Below, in pieces: positions 57,072-64,000 of a stretch of DNA of 64,000 nt. This stretch comes from Ampelocalamus luodianensis. Lineage: Eukaryota; Streptophyta; Magnoliopsida; Poales; Poaceae. Below the pieces are notes generated by a model. The model searched no databases and was not told where the DNA came from. It saw only the letters and a program-made list of their open reading frames with translations. How positions within the stretch are numbered: position 1 is the first letter of the stretch; each line of letters begins with the position of its first letter. The stretch lies in the NCBI GenBank assembly GCA_036346255.1, contig CM070625.1:34352520-34416519 (forward strand), given 5' to 3'. Both the position numbers and the translations under genes were made by a program.

Positions 57072-57399
57072 ACTTATTTGTCCCGCTCGTGCTCATCTAT
57101 AAATCTCGGTTCCGCCGCTGGTGGTGCGGTACAGATCATACCGCAGGGCACTAGCCGTATACCATCGATGGGCGCGTGCAGGGGTGCAGGCTCGCGCAAA
57201 CGCAGTGCGCATTGAGGGCGGTGGGTCGACGCGGTGCCAGATTGGGACCGGATATAGTGCCAGGATCCTATGCCTGTCCTTCGCTTGCAACCCGGCAAGA
57301 TTGGGGCTTCTAGTAGCATTTTGTGCCTGCTTTACGTTGAACGACGAGAGGATGCCTTCCGGGATTTTTGTTACTTTGTGCATGAACGTCCTTGATTTA

Positions 57400-57700
57400 G
57401 GGGCTGCTTGTTTCATGCTCTAATGATTCAAGCCAAAATTTGGCATAACTAAAACTTTGGCAAAGCTAAATTTGACAAAATGAACGTTGTTTGGATTACG
57501 GTCAACCAAATTTTGGCGTTACAAAAATTTAACGAGCGATTTTCTCACCATTTGATTGCTCACGCGTGATATTGGATTTTGTTGGTATAATCTTTTTTTT
57601 TTGCATTACCAAATTAGTAGTAAACCAAATGATAGCTAATTTTCATTAGCGTTACTAAAATTTGATTTGATTCACGTTGGTAACAAATCAAACGGACCCT
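57400..57700. mobile_element. Tourist-like MITE
   Basis: The left end GGGGCTGCTTGTTTCATGC and the reverse complement of the right end AGGGTCCGTTTGATTTGT are inverted repeats. TTA precedes the left end; the right duplication is not clean. AT-rich, non-coding. Confidence 0.55.
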
Positions 57701-58040
57701 CTTTTATTTTTAGGGTTATTAAGATATACGCCGTCACAGTTAAATGCCTTTTATATTAAAAAAAATACCGCTCCTACTAATTTGTGGTGCTTTCATCGAC
57801 CACATTAATACAAACTTATTCAATTCGTAGTAGAAGTAGTAGTGACTAGTAAGTGTAGCATTTTAGTCTTTAATACTCTACAGTAAAAGCATAAGTCACG
57901 TTCTTGAGCGTGGACAGTCAAACTACTTTATATTTAAGTCAACAGTATATTTATAAATAGATTTGTTTTAAAAAAACTTTCAAACTACTACAAAATTAAA
58001 AGACAGAAGAACTAGGCGTGCAACAAATACACGGTAAAAT
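57701..58040. other. Region without a supported feature
   Basis: AT-rich intergenic sequence. No gene, repeat pair or promoter was recognised. Confidence 0.4.
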
Positions 58041-58259
58041 ATATGTCAAACATGTGGTACCACAGAAATACCCAATCTTAATATATCAACTGAAAACTGG
58101 ATATATAACGGCACAATGTATGACGTCTTAACAAAATAAGTGGGCAAATCAATTATGAACACGACCACCATTATAGGCCACTTAGCATAGTCAGACAGCA
58201 CGGTCCATGGTCCCTGCATCATAGGATGACCAAAGCACAGATTCAAGACTTTTGTTAAC

Positions 58260-58520
58260 TTTCTCGTAGAGGCTCGTTTGGAAAACCTTATGTCGAAATT
58301 TTGGCTGTTACCGATGTTATCGGTGGGGTCTAGATAAAATTTTACAGCGAGAAAAAAATCGGATTTATCTAATTTTCATCCTAATTCAAAATTTAGATAA
58401 ATTTCGTCTTTACATCTGAAAATTTTCAATTCAAAATTTTCATCTAAAATTTTGCCGGTTATTGGTTCTATTGGTGGGGTCCGATAAAATTTCCGAAACG
58501 ATATAGTTTTCCCTGGTTGG
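58260..58520. repeat. AT-rich repeat with an internal direct duplication
   Basis: TCGAAATTTTGGCTGTTACC and GGTGGGGTCTAGATAAAATT (58290-58342) recur as AAATTTTGCCGGTTATTGG and GGTGGGGTCCGATAAAATTT (58449-58493). Possibly a MITE; its ends are not defined. Confidence 0.45.
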
Positions 58521-58768
58521 AAACACGTGAATTTCACATAAAACTGTTTAATTTCAGTACAAATTTATTTGAGCTCAAACAACTAAAATTCTCCTCACTG
58601 TAAAGAAGGCTACTAAACAATTTTCAACAAGCTTAGGTGGTGTTTGGTTCAAGTATTGTTAACGGCAAACGTAAAGAGAATTGGATTGCGGGGGGATTTT
58701 GGGGTTTGGGGGATGTGCGATTGCTTGATTTGTTTGGTTTCACCAGAGGATGGTATTGATTACCATTA

Positions 58769-59111
58769 GACCATCTTCAATGTTGTGTTTTAACCAGTTC
58801 AAATAGGAGAAAATGTATTAAATCGATTCAATACATTGGAGGGGTCGATTCCAACAAAAAAAATACATGGAACCGAACTCTAGTTAGGAATCGATTCAAA
58901 GCATTAAACAATTCGTATAAACATTAAACAACTACATAGGAAAGAGTGCGGTTGAGAGAAGATATTATTATTTTGTGGTTTTTTAATGTAATGTGGGTCC
59001 CAATTATTAGTAGAAATCGGTTCAATACATTGGAGAAAAATAACCTCAGTCCCTAAAATGCTTATGTGACATAACTTCGAATCGACGTCGATTCAATACA
59101 CTAAAATGCTC
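58769..59111. mobile_element. Tourist-like MITE with TTA duplication, 343 bp
   Basis: The left end GACCATCTTCAATGTTGTG and the reverse complement of the right end GAGCATTTTAGTGTATTG are similar. TTA flanks both sides (58766-58768 and 59112-59114). The body repeats ATCGATTCAATACATTGGA-type words. Non-coding. Confidence 0.7.
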
Positions 59112-59406
59112 TTACCGTGTTTGGCGAAGTATCTGAAAGTGATGCGACTCGATTAAGGAGCACAAGAAGGTGGAGTAGATGGGCATCTCGACGACCAGCG
59201 GCGCAGGCCGCCCTCCAGTGCCGCAGCTCATACCACGGCGGCGTTGTGGTGCGCGGCTGTGTGCCGGAAAGGAGGAGGCGGCCGCCAGATCTGGAACATT
59301 CCGGCCGTCTGAGAGACGGCAAAACGGAACTAAGTGGACTCTACAAAGGAATTGGATTTGACTCAGTTGGCATGGCACTGATATAAGTTGCAGCTGCTCC
59401 TCCCTC

Positions 59407-59461
59407 CCATTACACATCACATGCCATTGAAAATTGGATATAAACCAGCACCATGTATGAC
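59407..59461 (+). repeat. 55-bp direct repeat, left copy
   Basis: Identical over 55 bases to 60973-61027. It brackets the truncated hAT gene. The repeat spans the junction between promoter copies 1 and 2. Confidence 0.9.
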
Positions 59462-60972
59462 CAGAGGCGGATCTAGGTGGGGTGCCGGGTATGCCCCGGC
59501 ACCCCCAAAATTTTGAAAACTCACCTGAGATCAGCGCCTCATTGCCACCAACGGCCAAATAAAGTCCAATCCAAGCCCAGCAAGGCAGCAATCCGCAGCA
59601 GCAGTTAATCCCCCAAGAGGCCAAGACTCAACCCTAATCTCTCTTCCCCTCAATCCCATCTCCCCGAGGCCCTCGACCCTGCTCAAGTCGCCGCCGGCTA
59701 CTCCAGTACTCCCGGGCGGCCGGGCTCCCGCGCGGCGCGGCGCGAGGTCGCGACGAGGAGGACGCGTGCGTCAGCGGGAGGCCGGGAGGCGGCTGCGCAC
59801 GAGGAGCCGGTGGCGGCGCGCCACGCTGGGTGCCGGAGGCGCGGAGGCGAGGAACTTCGGGAAGGCGGCGGCGTCGCCGGCGTCGCGCGGAGACGCGCAG
59901 ACGGCGCCAGCGCGCAGAGGGCGGCGGCACCAGCACCGCCACGCCGCTCAGCGGGTCGCGGAGGCGCGCCGCCGAGGCGGAGGGTGCTCACCGCTCGGCA
60001 GCGGCTCGGGCGGCCGAATCGCGGTCACGGCGGAAGCCGGAAGGACCGGCGAAGGGCCGGGGGGTCAACCGGTCAAGCCGCAAAGGACAAGGCTATCGCC
60101 TCGGCTTTGGCGCTTGGCTTCTGCCTTGGGAGTTGGGGGCTTGTTGGGGGCTTGTGGCCTTGTGGGGTGAGGAGGGAGCGAGGGAGATTGTGGGTGGCGG
60201 CGAAAGCGAGTAAGGATTTGGAGGGATTTTCAATTATAAGTCTATAAGGTGGGCATTGGGCGGTTGGTTGGAGCTCGAGGAGAAGCGTGATGCATCGAAA
60301 TTGGTTATTACTTTATTGGTATGTCGTAGTCGTTATTGTTTTATTAGTATGCCATAGCCCGTATTCTGTTCGTCACTGTTACATTGTTATCATGCTCATG
60401 TAGTCATGTAATCATGTTATATTGTTTTGTTAATCCGTGAATATGAGCTTAATTGTGAATGAAAATTTGATAAATGTGTTATGATATGTTAATATAGATT
60501 GCAGCGACATGAAGAGGAATAGAGACATTCTTTCTTTTTTTCGGGATCGAGAAGTGAAGGCAAAAAATATTTTATCTTCTTCATCACCGGCTGAAGGGGT
60601 CCAGGGGGTAGAAGAGACTCAAGAAGGTAGAGGAGGAACTCAAGCAAGTGGGAATCAATTGACTTCTTCTCAGACGGAGAATATTAATGCTGTGATTGAT
60701 GTTGTGGTTGCTGTCAATAACCAATCCCAACCCCAGTCAAGAAGCGCAGGAGCTTCAAATACACTTCCTAGCAGTGAGGAAAATATTTATGATGTTGAGC
60801 TTCTTCCACATGATCCAGGGAAAAGGACACCCATCACTAGCTATGATGTCAATAATCAAGATGCTGTTCGGAGAGGATATATTATGAAAGGGCCATGCCA
60901 ACCTTATACACATGATTTTCCTATCGTGAAATATCGTGTAAAGACGTCACTTCACTCTTAATTGGTTTGATA
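59462..60972 (+). mobile_element. Truncated TTF-type hAT element
   Basis: The sequence CAGAGGCGGATCTAGG (59462) is the start typical of hAT elements that encode TTF/ZMYM1-like transposases. A GC-rich leader (59640-60240) and an intron-like AT-rich part lead to the coding start at 60509. The element stops about 150 codons into the transposase and no right terminus exists. GC-rich frames at 59690-60240 have no domain and are taken as leader. The insert is bracketed by the 55-bp repeat, not by an 8-bp duplication. Confidence 0.7.
60509..60961 (+). pseudogene. hAT transposase N-terminus (TTF-type zinc-finger family)
   Basis: After an acceptor-like ATTGCAG the ATG at 60509 opens MKRNRDILSFFRDREVK. 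It runs through a serine/glutamine-rich region to LLPHDPGKRTPITSYDVNNQ, then RGYIMKGPCQPY, the segment that precedes the TTF zinc finger in plant ZMYM1/HAT-type proteins. After FPIVKYR the sequence changes to unrelated codons and a stop at 60959-60961. Zinc finger, catalytic domain and HAT dimerisation region are missing, so it cannot act as a transposase. Confidence 0.75.
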
Positions 60973-61027
60973 CCATTACACATCACATGCCATTGAAAAT
61001 TGGATATAAACCAGCACCATGTATGAC
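60973..61027 (+). repeat. 55-bp direct repeat, right copy
   Basis: Identical to 59407-59461. It continues on the right into the proximal promoter segment of the gene at 61363. Confidence 0.9.
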
Positions 61028-61221
61028 GTGTTAACAACATAAGTGGGCTAATCGATTATGAACGTGACCACCATTATAGGCTACCAAGAAGAGTCAAACA
61101 GCATGTTCCATGATCCCTAGCCCTACATTCGGTCGAATATTTTAACGCCCCGTCTGTAACACGTTCGCCTGTGGCAATTATACTTTTTTCTGTGAAATTC
61201 CTATGTACTAAGCTACTCTGA

Positions 61222-61227
61222 TATAAG
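61222..61227 (+). promoter_or_regulatory. TATA box of the gene at 61363
   Basis: TATAAG stands in ACTCTGATATAAGTGCAGC, about 140 bases ahead of the ATG. A CT-rich leader follows (CCTCCCTCCCATTACAG). The same core is found at 59382-59387 in the upstream duplicate. Confidence 0.6.
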
Positions 61228-61362
61228 TGCAGCTGCAGCCTACAGCCTCCCTCCCATTACAGTTACACACTTACACATCACCCACCATTTTTATACACCA
61301 CGCGAGATCGACGCGACGCCTAAACCAACCTCTCCAAGAAACCAAGAAGCTCACGCGCAGCC

Positions 61363-61812
61363 ATGGCCGGCGCCACCACGTACAAGGGCGGCATCAAGGC
61401 CTACTGGAAGCGCCGGGGTTACGACCGCCTCGACGCCGCCTCCGCGCAGCGCCGCCCGCGCCTCCCGACCGCCGAGCTCGGCGCCGGCGCGCAGCCCGGC
61501 CGGCGGCGCGGGTGGCGCGTGCGTCGCCGGGGCCTCGGGCGGCGGCTGCTCCGCGCACTCTCGCCGCGGCGGTGGCTGACGCGGCTCCGCGACGCCTACG
61601 TGAACGCCATGCTCCGGCTCTCGTCCTCCGCCGCCGTGGGCTACGGCGCCGCCCCCTACTGCCCCGGCGCCGACCCCTTCTCCCGGCCGAGGCCGCTCAG
61701 GGACTACGACGAGAAGGTGCTGATCGAGATCTACCGGTCCATCCTCGCGCGCGGCGGGATCACTTCCGTCGCCGGCGACGCCGCCCGGCTGCCGGCGGCC
61801 TCGGTGGTTTGA
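61363..61812 (+). CDS. Uncharacterised 149-residue basic protein
   Basis: A single open frame starts at an ATG in an excellent plant context (GCAGCCATGGCC) and ends TGA at 61810-61812. The protein starts MAGATTYKGGIKAYWKRRGY, has an arginine-rich middle (GWRVRRRGLGRRLLRAL, SPRRWLTRLRDAYVNAMLRL) and ends with an acidic-polar helix YDEKVLIEIYRSILARGG. The TYKGG-x-KAYW start and YDEKV-x-x-EIY ending are patterns I recall from conserved single-exon plant proteins without an assigned function; I know no enzyme or binding motif. There is no signal peptide; the basic middle could bind nucleic acid or membranes, which is a guess. GC content is far above the surroundings, as in many grass genes. Two other long frames overlap it, but this one has the better start and conserved-looking motifs. 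Confidence 0.85.
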   Translation: MAGATTYKGGIKAYWKRRGYDRLDAASAQRRPRLPTAELGAGAQPGRRRGWRVRRRGLGRRLLRALSPRRWLTRLRDAYVNAMLRLSSSAAVGYGAAPYCPGADPFSRPRPLRDYDEKVLIEIYRSILARGGITSVAGDAARLPAASVV

Positions 61813-62867
61813 CCACCGGTTGGTGCTAAAGCTTGTCACGCTCTTTTATTCCCCCCTTGTTTCGCCATGCAAAACTTGTAGTACTGCTGTCTAATCGTGT
61901 ACGTTAATTAGAATTTCTGTAATTTTGCTACAATATGCAAAGTAATTTGCAGGTCTAATCGTGTGATGGTGTCACTTGTGGGAGCAATGTTCCTTTACAT
62001 AAGAAAAAACGGTAAATTTTCCTTAAAAAAAGGAAAATGGTAAGTTAGTCCTAGAAAGATCGGTCTTACATGCTAGGATGTCTAGTATCGGTGTCTCACT
62101 AACGAGTGGCTCTATCAAACTCCTGCTCTTTAATCAGTCACAAATTGGATGTAAGTGCAAGAACAGGATTATATGTGTGGATTAAGGTGTTAAGAATTAC
62201 ACATTTATTTGCTTATAGAATTGATGATGTACCACATGTAGATATGCTGGCCATTACATACTTTAATGAGTGAATTCTTTATATACCACCAAAACTTTGT
62301 CTCGTCTCTTATATATCACTCATTGTTTCAATGATGTGTGGACTCTGATCCATATATCAGTGACACAATCAAGGTACTGCAATGACGTTGCCTTTTCTGA
62401 ACAAAGAAATGATATATGGGTTGGACGCTACTGCAGGTTTGCTGTGCCCATTGGATTACTAAACTCTAACCGATTGGCACAAATGACACTTGGCTTTATT
62501 AAATGGTGGCGGCTATACTACTGTTCGATCATTCCGCGTCACCTTTTGGATAATGACAAGCAAAACCATATTGAATTGTGGCGGCTATGGTACGTATGGT
62601 AACACCTATTAGATACAGGCAACCAGAGGTCAAATGGTAAGACAACACTGGAAATTCCATTCTGGTAGCGTCATGTATCTATCGGCACGCCATAATTAAG
62701 GCAACCACGTTGCAAATCAGGTTCTTAAAATCAGATCAAATTAATTTTTTTGCGATTACAAGGAAGACGACAGAGGTAGGATTATACAAGAAGTTGGATG
62801 TAGTAACATACAAGCCCGACCGATATCACTAACGGAACCTCATATCACAAATTCTCGTAAATACTAC
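61813..62867. other. 3' region of the gene and intergenic DNA
   Basis: The first 150 bases probably hold the 3' untranslated region (TTGTAGTACTGCTGTCTAAT). Beyond that there are only short frames. The 110-codon plus-strand frame at 62270-62602 has no motif. The word TGTGGCGGCTAT-like occurs twice (about 62505 and 62579). Confidence 0.45.
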
Positions 62868-63305
62868 GGGCTTGTTTGGATTGAAACCCGGGCTCCATGC
62901 CGAGGAAAAATTGGTGCCTGGAGGTAACCTGGAAAGTAGATAATTTTTTCTAATCGGGCAAGCCTGCGGATATGGTGTTTAGTTGAAGACCTGGGTCTAA
63001 AGAAAATTTGAAGTTAAAAAATAATGTCTTGAGAATGAAAAGACGTAAAACGGTTCATCAACTAATGAAAACAGTTCATTAACTAACTTCCAATCTCAAT
63101 TAGCTAGCATTTATTGCTATTTCTTGCAGCCAGGCACTTGTTTGTGAGGCCTGGGCAGCCAGGCACTTGTTTTTAGAGGCTGGGGAAGCTGGAGTTGCCT
63201 GGGAATTGCATCCCGACCAGGCTTCCAACCGAACGGCTTGCAGGCAGTCTCCAGGGAAGAGACCGGCCAGGCAAAATGATGCCAGGTATCAATCCAAACA
63301 GGCTC
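62868..63305. mobile_element. MITE with 3-bp duplication (PIF/Harbinger-like), 438 bp
   Basis: The left end GGGCTTGTTTGGATTGAAAC and the reverse complement of the right end GAGCCTGTTTGGATTGATAC match in 16 of 20 positions. TAC flanks both sides (62865-62867 and 63306-63308). Inside, GCAGCCAGGCACTTGTTT occurs twice in tandem (63127 and 63156). Non-coding. Confidence 0.7.
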
Positions 63306-63432
63306 TACCTCCAGCATGAGGTAAAACATCATACTTCCCTAACCCACTGATGGCAGCCGCCAAGGTTGGGCACCCGTGTCCGCCCACGCGCCTCTGATTT
63401 GGACTCCACCCATGACTTCAATTATTTTCTGT

Positions 63433-63434
<2 letters not shown>

Positions 63435-63463
<29 letters not shown>
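63435..63463. repeat. (AG)n microsatellite
   Basis: An uninterrupted run of about 14 AG units. Confidence 0.95.
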
Positions 63464-63467
<4 letters not shown>

Positions 63468-64000
63468 GTTCAAATGATATGCTCCTATTATTCTTTGCGC
63501 GACCAAACTTGCCAAATGTGATTAAATCATAGGATTTGCTAACGCGCCATCACCTAAAATTTCCTTAACAGCCAGCGAGGCAGGAGGCGGCAACAACGAG
63601 GATGGGTAGGGATTAGCGTTAGGGAGGGTGGTGGCAGCAATGATTTATATGAGGAGAGGGGATTGGGATGGTTGGATCTAGATCCAATAGCTTGAAAAAT
63701 TGACTCAAAGTTGAAAATTTCAGGCAACTGTGCAACAGACAACCCCTTAAATCATAGTACTAGGTTGCGACAGCGGCAACTATGATGTGAAATTGGTGCC
63801 ACGTCCACGTTCTAGCTAGAGACCTCAACATCGGAGAATTGAAATGCTCGGCGTAGTTAGTGCCTAGGGAGAGGGATCATCTGCTGTAAAGCACTCAATG
63901 TAGAGATGCTATAATGCATAGGCATTAAGAGGGGCATCCCCAAAAAAATGCATTTTTTTATTATGTGTACGTATCAATTCAGCCCACCAATTTCAGCTCA
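63464..64000. other. Region without a supported feature
   Basis: Intergenic sequence. The minus-strand frame at 63554-63742 is short and without motifs. Confidence 0.4.

Larger units (their letters stand above)
46814..57120. mobile_element. Small hAT MITE split by a 10-kb insertion
   Basis: The left end CAGGGGCGGAGG (46814) and the reverse complement of the right end, CAGCGGCGGAACC (57120), are hAT-type inverted repeats. Both sides are flanked by GTGGTGCG (46806-46813 and 57121-57128), an exact 8-bp duplication. Without the inserted MULE-like element the MITE would be only about 210 bases long. Confidence 0.8.
58041..59406 (+). repeat. Upstream copy of the duplicated promoter segment
   Basis: The block 58080-58225 (AACTGGATATATAACGGC, GTATGACGTCTTAAC, GACCACCATTATAGGC) matches 60990-61130. 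The block 59380-59406 (GATATAAGTTGCAGCTGC then CCTCCCTCCCATTAC) matches the core promoter at 61220-61260 of the gene at 61363. In between lie about 1.1 kb that the downstream copy lacks, including the MITE at 58769-59111. Copy 1 runs directly into the start of copy 2, with no coding region. Confidence 0.75.

Noticed and set aside
59634..60247. Long arginine/alanine-rich frames of up to 145 codons
   Set aside because: All three plus frames and two minus frames are open because of GC content; this is best read as the untranslated leader of the hAT gene.
61227..61829. A 200-codon frame overlapping the gene at 61363
   Set aside because: It is in another frame, starts in the leader and gives a low-complexity Arg/Ala sequence; the 61363 frame has the better start context and motifs.
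1..64000. tRNA, rRNA or organelle inserts
   Set aside because: No cloverleaf, A/B box pair or conserved rRNA block was recognised on either strand; a tRNAscan or Rfam run would be decisive.

Overview
This is a stretch of plant nuclear DNA from a grass (Poaceae). The reasons are the transposon families present (CACTA/TNP2, MULEs carrying a plant mobile domain gene, TTF-type hAT, Ty3-gypsy elements with multi-kilobase LTRs, Ty1-copia, a plant LINE, Tourist-like MITEs) and a GC-rich, arginine/alanine-rich single-exon gene typical of grasses. The species cannot be named from this window. Nothing bacterial, viral or organellar was seen.

Layout. (1) 1-14.3 kb: a small MULE-like TIR element (729-1694) lies beside an F-box/LRR-type gene on the minus strand (14030 down to about 1778). 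An 11.5-kb CACTA element (2080-13550) splits that gene, with a perfect 3-bp target duplication (CGA). Across the insertion the two gene halves read on in one frame. The CACTA element carries decayed TNP2 transposase (+), a divergent Transposase_24/Ulp1-like gene (-), a small internal ORF (+) and a third minus-strand protein gene. One hairpin repeat family sits at both ends and in front of the internal promoters. (2) 14.9-16.3 kb: a CACTA end fragment and a 553-bp hAT element with an 8-bp target duplication. (3) 17.2-23.05 kb: a degenerate LINE (endonuclease plus reverse transcriptase) split by a 3.04-kb solo LTR with a 5-bp duplication. (4) 23.05-45.4 kb: a retrotransposon nest. A copia pol is invaded by gypsy element 2 (5-kb LTR), whose integrase is invaded by gypsy element 1 (2.67-kb LTR). 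The pol of gypsy 1 is split by a 2.64-kb solo LTR. (5) 46.8-57.1 kb: a three-layer nest, a small hAT MITE holding a 10-kb MULE-like element that holds a 3.06-kb solo LTR, each layer with its own target duplication. The MULE carries a plant mobile domain (PMD) gene and a row of small genes, at least one resembling GRF zinc-finger proteins, but no recognisable MURA transposase. (6) 57.1-64 kb: the only gene that looks intact, a 149-residue protein of unknown function at 61363-61812 (+). Upstream of it are a tandem duplication of its promoter, MITEs and a truncated hAT gene bracketed by a 55-bp direct repeat.

How it works together: this is mostly a chromatin-silenced transposon cluster next to a gene. 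The retroelements have died mainly by C-to-T type changes (five of five stops in the copia pol are TAG where glutamine is expected). The two large DNA transposons instead show many small indels. The points of most biological interest are the CACTA repeat arrays shared between termini and internal promoters, the PMD/GRF gene cargo of the MULE-like element, and the duplicated promoter of the surviving gene.
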